DNA of 64,000 bases from Geofilum rhodophaeum (lineage in GTDB: Bacteria; Bacteroidota; Bacteroidia; Bacteroidales; Marinilabiliaceae), in the NCBI RefSeq assembly GCF_002210225.1, contig NZ_MWUJ01000006.1, positions 1-64,000 of the forward strand. The letters are read 5' to 3'. The position numbers were made by a program, and so were the translations under genes. The notes beneath the pieces are model-generated. The model was not told the origin of the DNA, did not search any database, and was given only the letters and a program-made list of their open reading frames with translations. This document shows, piece by piece, positions 1 through 7,294 of the stretch (the first letter of the stretch is position 1; the number at the start of each line of letters is the position of its first letter).

Positions 1-79
1 AATACGTACTAGGCCGAATGCTTACTGTATATTTAAGTTCTCATGTAAAAAGAAAACATAGGATAAAATAAACTATTAT

Positions 80-106
80 GTTGGCGATGAAAAAATCATC
101 GCCAAC
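80..106. repeat. Perfect 11-bp inverted repeat (hairpin) before the first gene
   Basis: GTTGGCGATGA (80-90) and TCATCGCCAAC (96-106) are perfect reverse complements around an AAAAA loop. The hairpin lies 16 bp upstream of the chosen ATG at 123 of the lipoprotein gene. It has no clear T-tract, so it may be a weak terminator for an upstream gene, a leader hairpin, or a cassette-boundary structure. The function is not known. Confidence 0.5.
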
Positions 107-122
107 TCAAATAAATATGATT

Positions 123-602
123 ATGAAAAAATTTAGTATTGTATACTTATTTCTTTTGTTTTTTGCTTCCTGTGAACCAAAAGAATTTTTTCCAGACCCT
201 AATTCTCAAAGAGATGAAAATTTATTCGGAACATGGCGACACATTGACACTCCCAAAGCTGATAGTAGTTTTGTCATATTTACGAGTACTGGATATTATG
301 GTAGTACATCATTTATAAACAATTACCAAATCAAAGGATTTACGAATTTGGATGGTTTGTGGTATAATTTAACAATTTATGGTTTAAACGATATTGGAAA
401 ATACTATACTGCTAGTACTTCAAAACATTGGACAAATGGCAGATGGGAAAGTGAAAGTTATTACATGTTGAATAAGACAAATGATACACTATATTTAGGC
501 TCAGCCAAAGATAATTTGAACGATATATATATTAGGAATGATTATCAATTAATTTATGATGGTTCAGATTATGTTGGAATAGATTCAATAATAACTGAAT
601 AA
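123..602 (+). CDS. Small lipoprotein of unknown function
   Basis: A 159-residue protein with a type II signal peptide: MKKFSIVY, a hydrophobic stretch, then the lipobox FASC followed by EPKE. The start at 123 is chosen because it gives a canonical lipoprotein leader; the in-frame ATG at 78 lies inside a perfect hairpin and would add a polar extension. The mature part is rich in Asn, Tyr, Thr and Ser with aromatic beta-like segments (YYGSTSFINNY, YYTASTSKHW), suggesting a small beta-rich domain anchored in the cell envelope. No family was recognised. The gene is AT-rich compared with most of the window and is followed three bases after its stop by a GC-rich palindromic element, so it looks like a cassette-borne accessory gene. 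Confidence 0.7.
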   Translation: MKKFSIVYLFLLFFASCEPKEFFPDPNSQRDENLFGTWRHIDTPKADSSFVIFTSTGYYGSTSFINNYQIKGFTNLDGLWYNLTIYGLNDIGKYYTASTSKHWTNGRWESESYYMLNKTNDTLYLGSAKDNLNDIYIRNDYQLIYDGSDYVGIDSIITE

Positions 603-604
603 AA

Positions 605-752
605 GCCCATAACAAAGCTGTATACGCCAGCCGGGGCTCCATAGCATATAGTGGGTCTCGTTCTCCCCAGTAAGCCGCGTTTGGCCTGAAAATTTCGTAA
701 CTGGCAGAAATGCCCCGGCCGACCGCATACAGCCGGGCGTTGCCAATAATAT
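605..752 (+). repeat. attC-like imperfect palindrome between two small genes
   Basis: The left arm (617-639, GCTGTATACGCC then AGCCGGGGC) pairs with the right arm (about 711-733, GCCCCGGCC then GACCGCATACAGC) with few mismatches. The outer ends carry an AAC (in CATAACAAAGC) and a GTT (in GGGCGTTGCC), as in the terminal core sites of integron recombination sites. The element is GC-rich between AT-rich genes. It starts right after the stop of the upstream gene and ends 14 bp before the next ATG, which is cassette-like spacing. The outer cores do not strictly match RYYYAAC/GTTRRRY, so attC-like is the most I claim. A mobile palindromic repeat (REP-like) is the alternative. Confidence 0.5.
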
Positions 753-766
753 AAAAAGTACACCTT

Positions 767-1108
767 ATGCAGTCAAAGACGTATATCTATATATGTGATG
801 AGTGTGGAAATGAAATCGAAGCTAGCAATGATACTGATGAGATTACTTGCAACATTTGTAAGAATCTAATTAATACTAATCCAAGTCAATGGGGTAAGAA
901 TCATGCAAACGTCGATAAAAAGAATCGAAAAATTAACCGTAATAATCAGACATTTTATGCAATCGTTTTTGTTATTTTCTTAATGATCTCGATTCGTGGA
1001 TGTGTAAGGTGTCAGATAAGAAAAAGCAATGAAGATCGTAGGGAAGATTTCAGAGAAATGATGGATCTATTGAAAAGATCCGAAGAAATGGAGGATATTG
1101 TTGAATAG
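767..1108 (+). CDS. Zinc-ribbon plus single membrane helix protein, unknown function
   Basis: A 113-residue protein. The N-terminus has two CxxC knuckles, CDEC near residue 10 and CNIC near residue 28, which form a zinc ribbon. After a basic Asn/Lys-rich linker there is one hydrophobic helix at about residues 64-78 (FYAIVFVIFLMISI), then a charged tail rich in Arg, Glu and Asp (KRSEEMEDIVE) that may be a short coiled coil. It is probably a membrane-anchored protein with the ribbon in the cytoplasm. No specific family was recognised. The ATG lies immediately downstream of the attC-like palindrome, and base composition is AT-rich like the gene before it. Confidence 0.65.
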   Translation: MQSKTYIYICDECGNEIEASNDTDEITCNICKNLINTNPSQWGKNHANVDKKNRKINRNNQTFYAIVFVIFLMISIRGCVRCQIRKSNEDRREDFREMMDLLKRSEEMEDIVE

Positions 1109-1454
1109 TGTATTTGGGCTTAACTGGCTTGCTATAAATCATTTTTTCATTCGTGACTATAGTTATTTCATAAATGAATCAAGAAAATTATTAGAGATTG
1201 GATGGGTGGGCCTTCAAGGCCCAAGTTGCAATCGCTGAGCTCCAGGAGCGTGAGTCATTAGCCGGACTATCCAAGCGCTTTGAAGTCTCTCCAACGATGA
1301 TTTCAAAATGGAAATAATGAAAAAAACACATCAAGGAATAAATCGAATGATTTTGGCCCATCTTTACAAGAAAACTGCTTAATTTGGCACTTAGTACCAT
1401 ACGCTATTTTAGGCATGGGCTAATTTATTAACATTTATCTCTAATCCAACTAAC
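1109..1454. other. Gene-poor accessory gap with an IS scar
   Basis: These 346 bases contain no intact gene. The only recognisable content is the IS3-type orfA remnant at 1195-1317. The rest is AT-rich with short reading frames and no clear terminator or promoter; no terminal inverted repeats of an IS could be identified on either side of the scar. Confidence 0.5.
1195..1317 (+). pseudogene. IS3-family transposase OrfA N-terminal remnant
   Basis: The forward frame read from 1207 gives WAFKAQVAIAEL, then QERESLAGLSKRFEVS, then PTMISKWK before a TAA at 1315. This matches the helix-turn-helix start of IS3-family OrfA proteins, whose usual pattern is FKAKVALEALKE, LAELAKRFEV, then HPNQIxxWK. A stop lies just upstream (1192) and the rest of OrfA and all of OrfB are missing, so only about 40 codons of the DNA-binding part survive. 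It is a scar of a former insertion and supports the view that this end of the window is accessory. Confidence 0.72.
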
Positions 1455-2306
1455 ATGAAAACAAGAAACTTAATTGCTGCTTTGCTACTGCTAAGCATTA
1501 CTGCTATTGCCCAAGAGAAAAAATATCAAATAGAGGAGATTTCCTACATCAACTATGGTGATAACAGAATTCTGTTTAGGGAATTAAACGAAGAAAAAAC
1601 ACTTCTGCAAGGAGAAAATCGAATTATTGATGGACGTAGGTCTGAGTATATTCTTGCCACTTTTAAAGACGGCATGTATCATGGTAATTACAAGCATTTC
1701 AAAAATAATATCCTACATGAAGAGAGTAATTACAATGAAGGCCGCATTGATGGGGTTCAGAAAAAGTATGATTTTCAAGGATTAATTACTTCCTCTGCTG
1801 AATTTTCCGACGGGAAACTCAATGGTGTTTACACAACGTATTATCAAAATGGCAAGATTGAGACCGAACAGGAGTTTAAAATGGGGATTGAACATGGATT
1901 TTGCTATAGGTACGATAAAGAAACTGGCAAAAGAACCTCGGAGACTTATTATAATAACGGTAAAAATGATGGCACCTGGATACAGCACATTTCTGGTAAT
2001 AGAGTTGATTACATTGAGTATAGCCAGTTTAAAGACGGGATATTGATTGGCGAATTCTCCAGGAAAACTGAAGATGGAATATATATTTTAAAAGGCTTCT
2101 ATAAGAACGGTAAAAAAGACGGTGAATGGATAATTCAGGATGCGGATGGTACACCAAGAGAGATGGTTACTTATAATGAGGGAACTAAAAATGGACCATT
2201 TAAATACTATTATTCAAATGGCTCATTAAGAGAAGAAGGAAAATATAAAAACGACCAAATTGTTAGCAGTGTAAGGTATCATACTAACGGAGAAGTTGTT
2301 GAGTAA
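1455..2306 (+). CDS. Exported MORN_2-repeat protein (YwqK-antitoxin-like)
   Basis: A 283-residue protein with a Sec signal peptide (MKTRNLIAALLLLSITAIAQ). The remainder is a series of about nine repeats of 20-24 residues with the pattern G-x-x-x-G-x-x-x-x-Y-x-x-x-G-x-x, for example DGKLNGVYTTYYQNGKIETE, and NGKKDGEWI. These are MORN_2-type beta-hairpin repeats as found in proteins commonly annotated as YwqK-family antitoxins. That name comes from a Bacillus locus; Bacteroidota members are usually exported and no toxin partner is visible here, so an antitoxin role is not supported. It is probably an envelope repeat scaffold. The composition is still AT-rich like the genes to its left. Confidence 0.75.
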   Translation: MKTRNLIAALLLLSITAIAQEKKYQIEEISYINYGDNRILFRELNEEKTLLQGENRIIDGRRSEYILATFKDGMYHGNYKHFKNNILHEESNYNEGRIDGVQKKYDFQGLITSSAEFSDGKLNGVYTTYYQNGKIETEQEFKMGIEHGFCYRYDKETGKRTSETYYNNGKNDGTWIQHISGNRVDYIEYSQFKDGILIGEFSRKTEDGIYILKGFYKNGKKDGEWIIQDADGTPREMVTYNEGTKNGPFKYYYSNGSLREEGKYKNDQIVSSVRYHTNGEVVE

Positions 2307-2381
2307 TGTTTCAGCCCCCAAAAACATCGGATTAAGTTATAGAAGTTGGTGTGAATTTTAACAAATACGAAGGAAAAATCA

Positions 2382-3566
2382 ATGGAGGAGAAAGTTGTGG
2401 GTAAGAGTCGCATAGAAGTCGTTGATAGTCTTCGGGGTTTTGCCATTATGGGGATAATGCTCTTACACAGTATAGAGCATTTTAATTTTTTCAATTATCC
2501 GGAACTCGCTGATCAACCCGCTTGGTTAAGCAGTTTGGATTCATTTGTTTGGGATGCTTTGTTCTTTTTGTTTGGCGGTAAGGGCTATGCCATTTTTGCC
2601 CTGCTTTTTGGCTATACTTTTGGCCTGATGATGAACAAACAGAAGAAGCTGGGGAAAGATTTTGGCCCTCGCTTTTTGTGGCGGATGCTGTTGTTGGCCG
2701 GTTTTGCAGTGATTAATGGTTTGTTTTTTCCAGGTGAGGTGCTTATGATGTATGCCCTTCTTGGTGTGGTATTGTTTTTTGTGCGGAATTTGAGTGCAAA
2801 GTACTTGCTGCTGGTTGCCGTGTTTTTTCTTTTGCAGCCCATTGAATGGTTCCGGTACGTGTATTATGTGTTCAACAATGATTATTTTCCTGCCTTCTTT
2901 AACGATGGTGCCCTTTGGCGCCAGGTGACCCAAGGGCAGCAAAGCAGTTCTTTTTTTGAACTGATTACTTCAAATACGTTGTATGGACACAAAGCTTCCC
3001 TGATGTGGGCTTATAATGTGGGGCGTTTGTTACAAACTGCAGGTTTGTTTGTGTTGGGCTATTGGATACATCAGAAACAATTGTTTTCCGATTCGAAGGA
3101 GAATGCCCGCATCTGGAGCAGGACCTTAATTATTGCAGCATTGGTTTTTATTCCTTTGTACTTGCTGAAGTTGAGTTTCGATAAGCTCTTTGATGCAGAG
3201 ATATTGAAGGCTTCTGTTTATCATGCGGTGCATATGTATGGAAATTTCGCCTTTACGCTTGTGTTGTTGGCTTCTTTTGTACTTCTGTATCAGTGGGGCT
3301 TTTTTAGAAAGATGGCGGGTGGTCTAAGGTATTGTGGACGCATGAGCATGACTGCTTACATCACGCAATCGATCGTGGGTGGTTTTATCTTTTATCAATA
3401 CGGTTTAGGGTTGGGACTTAAGTTGGGCAGTTCCTTAAGCTTGCTTGTAGGGGTGCTGTTGTTTTGGCTGCAATTTCAATTTTGTAAATATTGGATTAAG
3501 AAGTATGGACGGGGGCCGTTTGAGAAGCTTTGGCATAAGTTAACCTGGATAAAGCAAACCCGATAG
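2382..3566 (+). CDS. DUF418 family multi-pass membrane protein (copy 1)
   Basis: A 394-residue integral membrane protein. It opens with the family signature VDSLRGFAIMGIMLLH (residues about 13-28), followed by FFLFGGKGYAIFALLFG, some eight to ten hydrophobic helices, a conserved R-M-S-M-T-A-Y motif near residue 325, and the C-terminal RGPFEKLWHKLTW. This is the DUF418 family, related to membrane acyltransferase-like proteins; the biochemical function is unknown. A second DUF418 gene at 57751-58929 has the same signatures and nearly the same length, so the two are paralogs. Base composition is higher in GC than the genes before it, so a compositional break lies around 2.3-2.4 kb. Confidence 0.85.
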   Translation: MEEKVVGKSRIEVVDSLRGFAIMGIMLLHSIEHFNFFNYPELADQPAWLSSLDSFVWDALFFLFGGKGYAIFALLFGYTFGLMMNKQKKLGKDFGPRFLWRMLLLAGFAVINGLFFPGEVLMMYALLGVVLFFVRNLSAKYLLLVAVFFLLQPIEWFRYVYYVFNNDYFPAFFNDGALWRQVTQGQQSSSFFELITSNTLYGHKASLMWAYNVGRLLQTAGLFVLGYWIHQKQLFSDSKENARIWSRTLIIAALVFIPLYLLKLSFDKLFDAEILKASVYHAVHMYGNFAFTLVLLASFVLLYQWGFFRKMAGGLRYCGRMSMTAYITQSIVGGFIFYQYGLGLGLKLGSSLSLLVGVLLFWLQFQFCKYWIKKYGRGPFEKLWHKLTWIKQTR

Positions 3567-3645
3567 CAGGGGGGGGCACAAACACACAAAATCTTCCGGC
3601 TTTGCTGTGCGCTGTGTAAAGAACTGGTTAAATAAATGAGCAACA

Positions 3646-4235
3646 ATGAAAAAATGGATTTTTTTTGTATTGGTGACGGTCTTGGCGACCGCTTGTGCAG
3701 GGGGCGGCATGTCTGCCTCGGAAAACGACGCAGCAGCGTCAAAGGTGCTTACCTTTTGTTCTGATCCCGAAAATGAGCAGTTTAAAGGGGAGCAGGATGG
3801 CTATGCTTATGAGTTGTGGAACCAGAATGGGGCAGGTGATGCCTGTATGACCATTGGCGAGGGTGCTTTATTCAGTGGACCGTGGAACCGCTGATTGAGT
3901 TTTATGTGGTGGAGGACTGGTGCCGGTGGATTCCGTCGATGGCCGAAGGCAGCGTGTTGAAGGACAGCTTTGAAATTGATGGCAGCATTTACGACATTTA
4001 CGAAAGTACACGGGTCAACCAGCCTTCAATTATCGGGAATACTACTTTTCAGCAGTATTTCAGCATCAGAAGGGACGTTCGCAACAGCGGAAGTATTGAT
4101 ATTTCGGCACATTTTGACAAATGGGAATCGCTGGATATGGAGTTGGGTAAAATGAACGAGGTGGCTTTTGTGGTGGAAGGCTACAAGAGCAACGGTCGCT
4201 TCGAATTTACCGACCTGGAAGTAATAGTACAGTAG
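3646..4235 (+). pseudogene. GH11 endo-1,4-beta-xylanase lipoprotein, internally deleted and frameshifted
   Basis: Two overlapping frames together make one GH11 xylanase. Frame 1 (3646-3894) has a lipoprotein leader (VLATACAGGG) and the GH11 start GYAYELWNQNG, then MTIGEGALFSGPWN. Frame 2 (readable from about 3879) has WTVEPLIEFYVVEDW, PSIIGNTTFQQYFSIR, then HFDKWESLDMELG and VVEGYKSNG. The nucleophile Glu (PLIEFY, 3897-3899) and acid/base Glu (EGYKS, 4176-4178) are both present. Family members have roughly 40 residues between FSxxW and YGWxxxPL, including PNGNSYL; these are missing here and the junction is out of frame. The sequence TGGACCGTGGAACC at the join can be read as the end of one segment or the start of the other, as expected of a microhomology deletion. 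It is inactive as read, unless the assembly is wrong here. Confidence 0.82.
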
Positions 4236-4267
4236 CTATCAATTAACTTTAACTTTAACTTAAACCT

Positions 4268-6058
4268 ATGAAAACCAGTATTGCTTTATTGGCACTTGCG
4301 CTCTGTGTCAGTGCGACCTCTGTTGCACAAAAAGAGCAGGAAGTCAGCTCGGGAATTAAAAGGGTGACCGTATATACTAAGGGGGCGCAAATTGAACGGG
4401 AGGCGACGCTAAGTTTGACCACCGGCCAAACGCTTGTGAAGCTGACCGGACTCTCGCCCTACATCAGAAAGGAGAGTATTCGAATGGCGGGGGATGGTTC
4501 CTTTACCATTTTAAGTGTTCAGCACCAGAACGATTTTTTAAATGAGTTGGGCAGGAGTGCGGAATTGGAGGCACTGACCCAAAAAATGGATGCTCTTCGT
4601 TTGAAAATTCAGGAAGAGGAGACCTGGGTAAAGATTATATCGGGAAAATTGGATTTTCTTCAGGCAAACAAAGCGGTGGCTGGCAAGGAACAGACCATCA
4701 GTCCCGAGGCATTTAAATCACTCAACACCATTTATGGTGCCAATTTGGAGCAATTGAATCTTGACTTGTTGGCGCGCAATAGAAAAATTGTGGCCCATAA
4801 TAAGGAGATGGAAAAGCTCAGGAGTCAGCAAGCGGCTTTGGATAATAAGGCCGATTTGCCTTCGGGCACCATCTTGGTTACGGTCGAGTCACAGGTGCCC
4901 AGGTCGGCTCAACTGTCGTTCAGCTATATGGTGGCCAACGCATCGTGGTCGCCTTCCTACGATATGCGTTTTTTGGGTTTGGATAAACCCTTGAAAGTGA
5001 CGCATAAGGCCAATGTGAGCCAAAATACGGGGGTAGACTGGAAGGATGTGAATTTGGTGTTGTCAACTGCCCAGACCGATGTGTCGGCTACCCTTCCAGC
5101 ATTGCTGCCCTTTCACCTGCGTTTTTATGAACCGGTACTGCGTAAGGCGCTGAGTGGAAGGATGCCTGGTGTGGCGGTGCAGGAGATGGAGCTTTATGAT
5201 ACTGCTCCGGAGGTTCGGATCAGAGGTTTTGGCAGTCTCGATAAAAACAGCCCCCTTTACATTGTCGATGGGGTGCCCCGCAACGATATTTCCGATCTTG
5301 ATCCCAACGGAATTCAAAGTATTGAGGTGCTTAAGGATGCTTCAGCAACGGCTGTATATGGCTCACGTGGGGCCAATGGCGTGGTGCTTGTTACCACCAA
5401 AACGGGTGAGGGGGACGCGTCCATTCCTTTAACCGTTACTTCCAAAAGAGAGACGTCCAACGAGTTTAAAGTAGAGGCTTTACAAACCATTGCTTCAACA
5501 AATAAAGCCACAACCATCGCTTATCGGGAGGCTGATTTAAAGGCCGATTTTGCTTATCAGTCGGTACCAAAATTGGCACAGCATGTGTTCTTGATCGGAA
5601 AAATTGGAGAATGGTACAAGGCCGATTTGTTGGATGCTGAAGCTAATGTTTATCTCGAAAATGCCTTTGTTGGTACCACAGTCATTGATACCGAGGCCTT
5701 CAGCGATTCTTTAGCGCTTTCGTTTGGGGTCGATAACAACATAAGCATTAAGCGGGAAAAACTGACCGAGTACAGCGAGAATCAGTTTATTGGTGCCCAT
5801 CGTAAAGAAACCCTGGCCTTTCAGTTGACTTTGCGAAACAATAAGACCTACCCTGTTGAAGTGGTGGTTTACGACCAGTTGCCCATTTCCACCAATAAGG
5901 ACATTCAAGTGGAAGGGCTGGATTTATCAGGTGCCAGCTTGGATGCTGCTTCGGGTAAACTGACCTGGAAGGTGCCCTTAAAAGCCAATGAAACAAAAGA
6001 AATCATTCTAAAGTATTCGGTGCGCTATCCGAAGGACAAAAAAGTATTGGTGGAATAA
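4268..6058 (+). CDS. Exported DUF4140/DUF4139 protein with a SusC-like plug insertion
   Basis: A 596-residue protein with a Sec leader (ending SVAQ). Residues about 28-130 match the DUF4140 N-terminal domain (VTVYTKGAQIEREA), followed by a coiled coil (about 98-195). DUF4139 starts with SYMVANASWSPSYDMRFLG and resumes after the insertion to the end (TLAFQLTLRNNKTYPVEVVVYDQLP). Between the two halves, residues about 288-382 are a TonB-receptor plug of the SusC type: VRIRGFGSLDKNSPLYIVDG, then IQSIEVLKDASATAVYGSRG and NGVVLVTTKTG. No beta-barrel follows. Proteins of this family are often called MuiA-like (mucoidy inhibitor), but the role is unknown. The plug may dock on a partner in the outer membrane (inference). 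Confidence 0.8.
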   Translation: MKTSIALLALALCVSATSVAQKEQEVSSGIKRVTVYTKGAQIEREATLSLTTGQTLVKLTGLSPYIRKESIRMAGDGSFTILSVQHQNDFLNELGRSAELEALTQKMDALRLKIQEEETWVKIISGKLDFLQANKAVAGKEQTISPEAFKSLNTIYGANLEQLNLDLLARNRKIVAHNKEMEKLRSQQAALDNKADLPSGTILVTVESQVPRSAQLSFSYMVANASWSPSYDMRFLGLDKPLKVTHKANVSQNTGVDWKDVNLVLSTAQTDVSATLPALLPFHLRFYEPVLRKALSGRMPGVAVQEMELYDTAPEVRIRGFGSLDKNSPLYIVDGVPRNDISDLDPNGIQSIEVLKDASATAVYGSRGANGVVLVTTKTGEGDASIPLTVTSKRETSNEFKVEALQTIASTNKATTIAYREADLKADFAYQSVPKLAQHVFLIGKIGEWYKADLLDAEANVYLENAFVGTTVIDTEAFSDSLALSFGVDNNISIKREKLTEYSENQFIGAHRKETLAFQLTLRNNKTYPVEVVVYDQLPISTNKDIQVEGLDLSGASLDAASGKLTWKVPLKANETKEIILKYSVRYPKDKKVLVE

Positions 6059-6130
6059 AATGCCTGAATTGTTGTGTCCGCAATTAGAAACGTTTAATTT
6101 TAGCGCATAGTTAACCTTAAATCTACAGCT

Positions 6131-6334
6131 ATGAAGAAAGTGTTTTTTGGATTATTTACCCTGGCAATGCTGTCGGCTTGTGCCGGTGGGGGCCAAAAGG
6201 CTGCGGAAGAAGAATCGCAGGAAGTTTTAAAGTTGGAGCAATCGACCGAAAAGCTGGAGGAGGCTTTGGAGTCGGCTGAAGTAGAACTGGAAGAGGCGCA
6301 AAGCGAAATTGATTCTTTGTTGAACGGTCTTTAA
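6131..6334 (+). CDS. Small coiled-coil lipoprotein
   Basis: A 67-residue protein with a lipobox leader (LAMLSACAGGG, Cys at about residue 17) followed by an acidic, heptad-like helix rich in Glu, Leu and Ala (LKLEQSTEKLEEALESAEVE). The length and layout resemble small Lpp-like lipoproteins that form helical rods in the periplasm, but no homology can be claimed. It sits 10 bp upstream of the coiled-coil protein at 6345 and is probably co-transcribed with it. The leader ends in the same ACAGGG residues as the broken GH11 lipoprotein upstream, a local similarity of signal peptides only. Confidence 0.68.
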   Translation: MKKVFFGLFTLAMLSACAGGGQKAAEEESQEVLKLEQSTEKLEEALESAEVELEEAQSEIDSLLNGL

Positions 6335-6344
6335 AGTATTTATT

Positions 6345-6983
6345 ATGAAAAAGATATCTGTATTGATGTTGGCTCTTGTTCTGGGTGCCTCCTTTGCTTT
6401 TGCACAGGGTCAGGGCCAGGGAAAAGGCAAGGGTTTGATGAAGAAAACCGAAGAGGCTGCAGAAAAGGCTGCCGAGGAAGTGAAAGAAGCTGCTGAGGTG
6501 GTGGCCGAAGAGGCCGAAGAGGCTGCCGAGGTGGTGGCTGAAGAAGCTGAGGACCTGTATGAGCGGGGAAAAGATAAGGTGAAGGGTAAGGATAAAGGCC
6601 AGGAAAAAGGAAAAGAAAAGGAAGAGAAGGAAGAGAAGGGAGGCAAAGGCCGTGATAAGGAAATGACGGGTCGGGAGTTTGGTCAACAGCGTGCTGCCGA
6701 AGCCCGGCAGCGAGCCGAACAGCGTCGTGCTGAAGCCAAGCAGAAACTGGAAGAACAGGAGCAGAAGGTGCAAAGCAACGAAGAGCGTATTGCTGAAGCC
6801 CGCGAGCGTGTGAAGCAACAGCGGGAGCAGGGCGAGATTTCAGCAGAAGAGGAGGCCGAACGCAACGAGCGTATTCAGCAAGCCGAAGAGCGCATGGAGC
6901 AGATGCGCGAAACGGTGCGTGAGCGTCGTCGTCAGATCGAAGAATTGGGCAAGGAGCTGGAAGAGCCCGTTCAGCCGGAGTAG
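6345..6983 (+). CDS. Exported highly charged coiled-coil (LEA-like) protein
   Basis: A 212-residue protein with a Sec leader ending FAFAQ. The mature part is almost entirely Glu, Lys, Ala, Arg and Gln. Residues 48-58 and 59-69 are two identical 11-residue units, EAAEVVAEEAE, encoded by a near-perfect 33-bp DNA tandem repeat (6486-6518 and 6519-6551). A Lys/Gly/Glu-rich linker follows (KGKDKGQEKGKEKE), then a long Arg/Glu/Gln coiled coil to the C-terminus. The 11-mer periodicity recalls LEA-type or hendecad helices, which suggests an extended or desiccation-type envelope protein; this is inference. A very strong terminator follows at 7029, so this gene ends the transcription unit. Confidence 0.68.
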   Translation: MKKISVLMLALVLGASFAFAQGQGQGKGKGLMKKTEEAAEKAAEEVKEAAEVVAEEAEEAAEVVAEEAEDLYERGKDKVKGKDKGQEKGKEKEEKEEKGGKGRDKEMTGREFGQQRAAEARQRAEQRRAEAKQKLEEQEQKVQSNEERIAEARERVKQQREQGEISAEEEAERNERIQQAEERMEQMRETVRERRRQIEELGKELEEPVQPE

Positions 6984-7028
6984 ACAGCTGCAGTAAGGGC
7001 CTGTTATAAGACTTAAAACCATAAAATA

Positions 7029-7068
7029 GCGCCGCAAGATCAAATTGATCTTGCGGCGCTTCTTTTTT
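7029..7068 (+). terminator. Strong intrinsic terminator
   Basis: A perfect 14-bp stem (GCGCCGCAAGATCA and its complement, 7029-7042 and 7046-7059) with a 3-base loop is followed by TTCTTTTTTAT. It ends the transcription unit of the coiled-coil gene at 6345 and isolates it from the island to the right. Confidence 0.88.
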
Positions 7069-7077
7069 ATTCTGCCG

Positions 7078-7116
7078 CTTAAAACCCATTGATGGTACTG
7101 CGGATGGCGCTGAGCT
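7078..7116 (-). repeat. 39-bp direct repeat: copy of the kdsA 3' end (left boundary)
   Basis: Bases 7078-7116 are identical to 14948-14986, the last 12 codons and stop of kdsA on the minus strand (encoding LSAIRSTINGF and stop). Identity ends sharply on both sides: 7077 G against T, and 7117 C against T. Read in the kdsA frame, the copy is preceded by only a few codons before a stop, so it is a fragment and not a second gene. The copy has no protein-coding role here, so its perfect conservation suggests a recent duplication or an attachment-site function. Confidence 0.9.
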
Positions 7117-7236
7117 CTTTTACGTGACCAATAGCTCATTTCATCAACACTGGAAGGTATTTCATACAAAAACAGAGGGAGATTTTTTGGTTTAGCCTTA
7201 TATTTGATCTGTTGAATGCCGGGTATGTGGTTGATT

Positions 7237-7264
7237 ATTCGACTTATGTAGTCTGTTATTCAAT
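7237..7264 (+). promoter_or_regulatory. Operator-like direct repeat upstream of the histidine kinase
   Basis: ATTCGAC (7237) and ATTCAAT (7258) begin exactly 21 bp apart, the same spacing as the two closer matches at 10016/10037 and 10439/10460. One base of the first half-site differs. The pair ends about 30 bp before the ATG at 7295, and a weak TATCCTGG lies between. The weaker match and different distance to a -7 box make this the least certain of the three sites. Confidence 0.4.
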
Positions 7265-7294
7265 TCTGAATTTCCTTATCCTGGTCCTGAGCAA

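Larger units (their letters stand above)
6984..7294. other. Gap holding a terminator, a kdsA 3'-end copy and an operator-like repeat
   Basis: These 311 bases carry no intact gene. In order they contain the terminator at 7029-7068, the 39-bp copy of the kdsA 3' end at 7078-7116, about 120 bp without recognised content, and the 21-bp-spaced ATTCRA repeat pair at 7237-7264 in front of the histidine kinase gene. This is the left boundary of the proposed island. Confidence 0.7.

Noticed and set aside
3646-4235. Two separate overlapping genes instead of one broken GH11
   Set aside because: The first frame has only the GH11 N-terminus and the second only its C-terminal part, and both match one family in order.
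4240-4262. Tandem AACTTT repeat as a CRISPR or regulatory array
   Set aside because: It is a short AT-rich leader repeat without spacers or partner genes.
6156-7089. Minus-strand frames opposite the coiled-coil proteins
   Set aside because: They arise from the Glu/Lys/Ala-rich repeats read in reverse and give low-complexity Leu/Phe/Ser runs.
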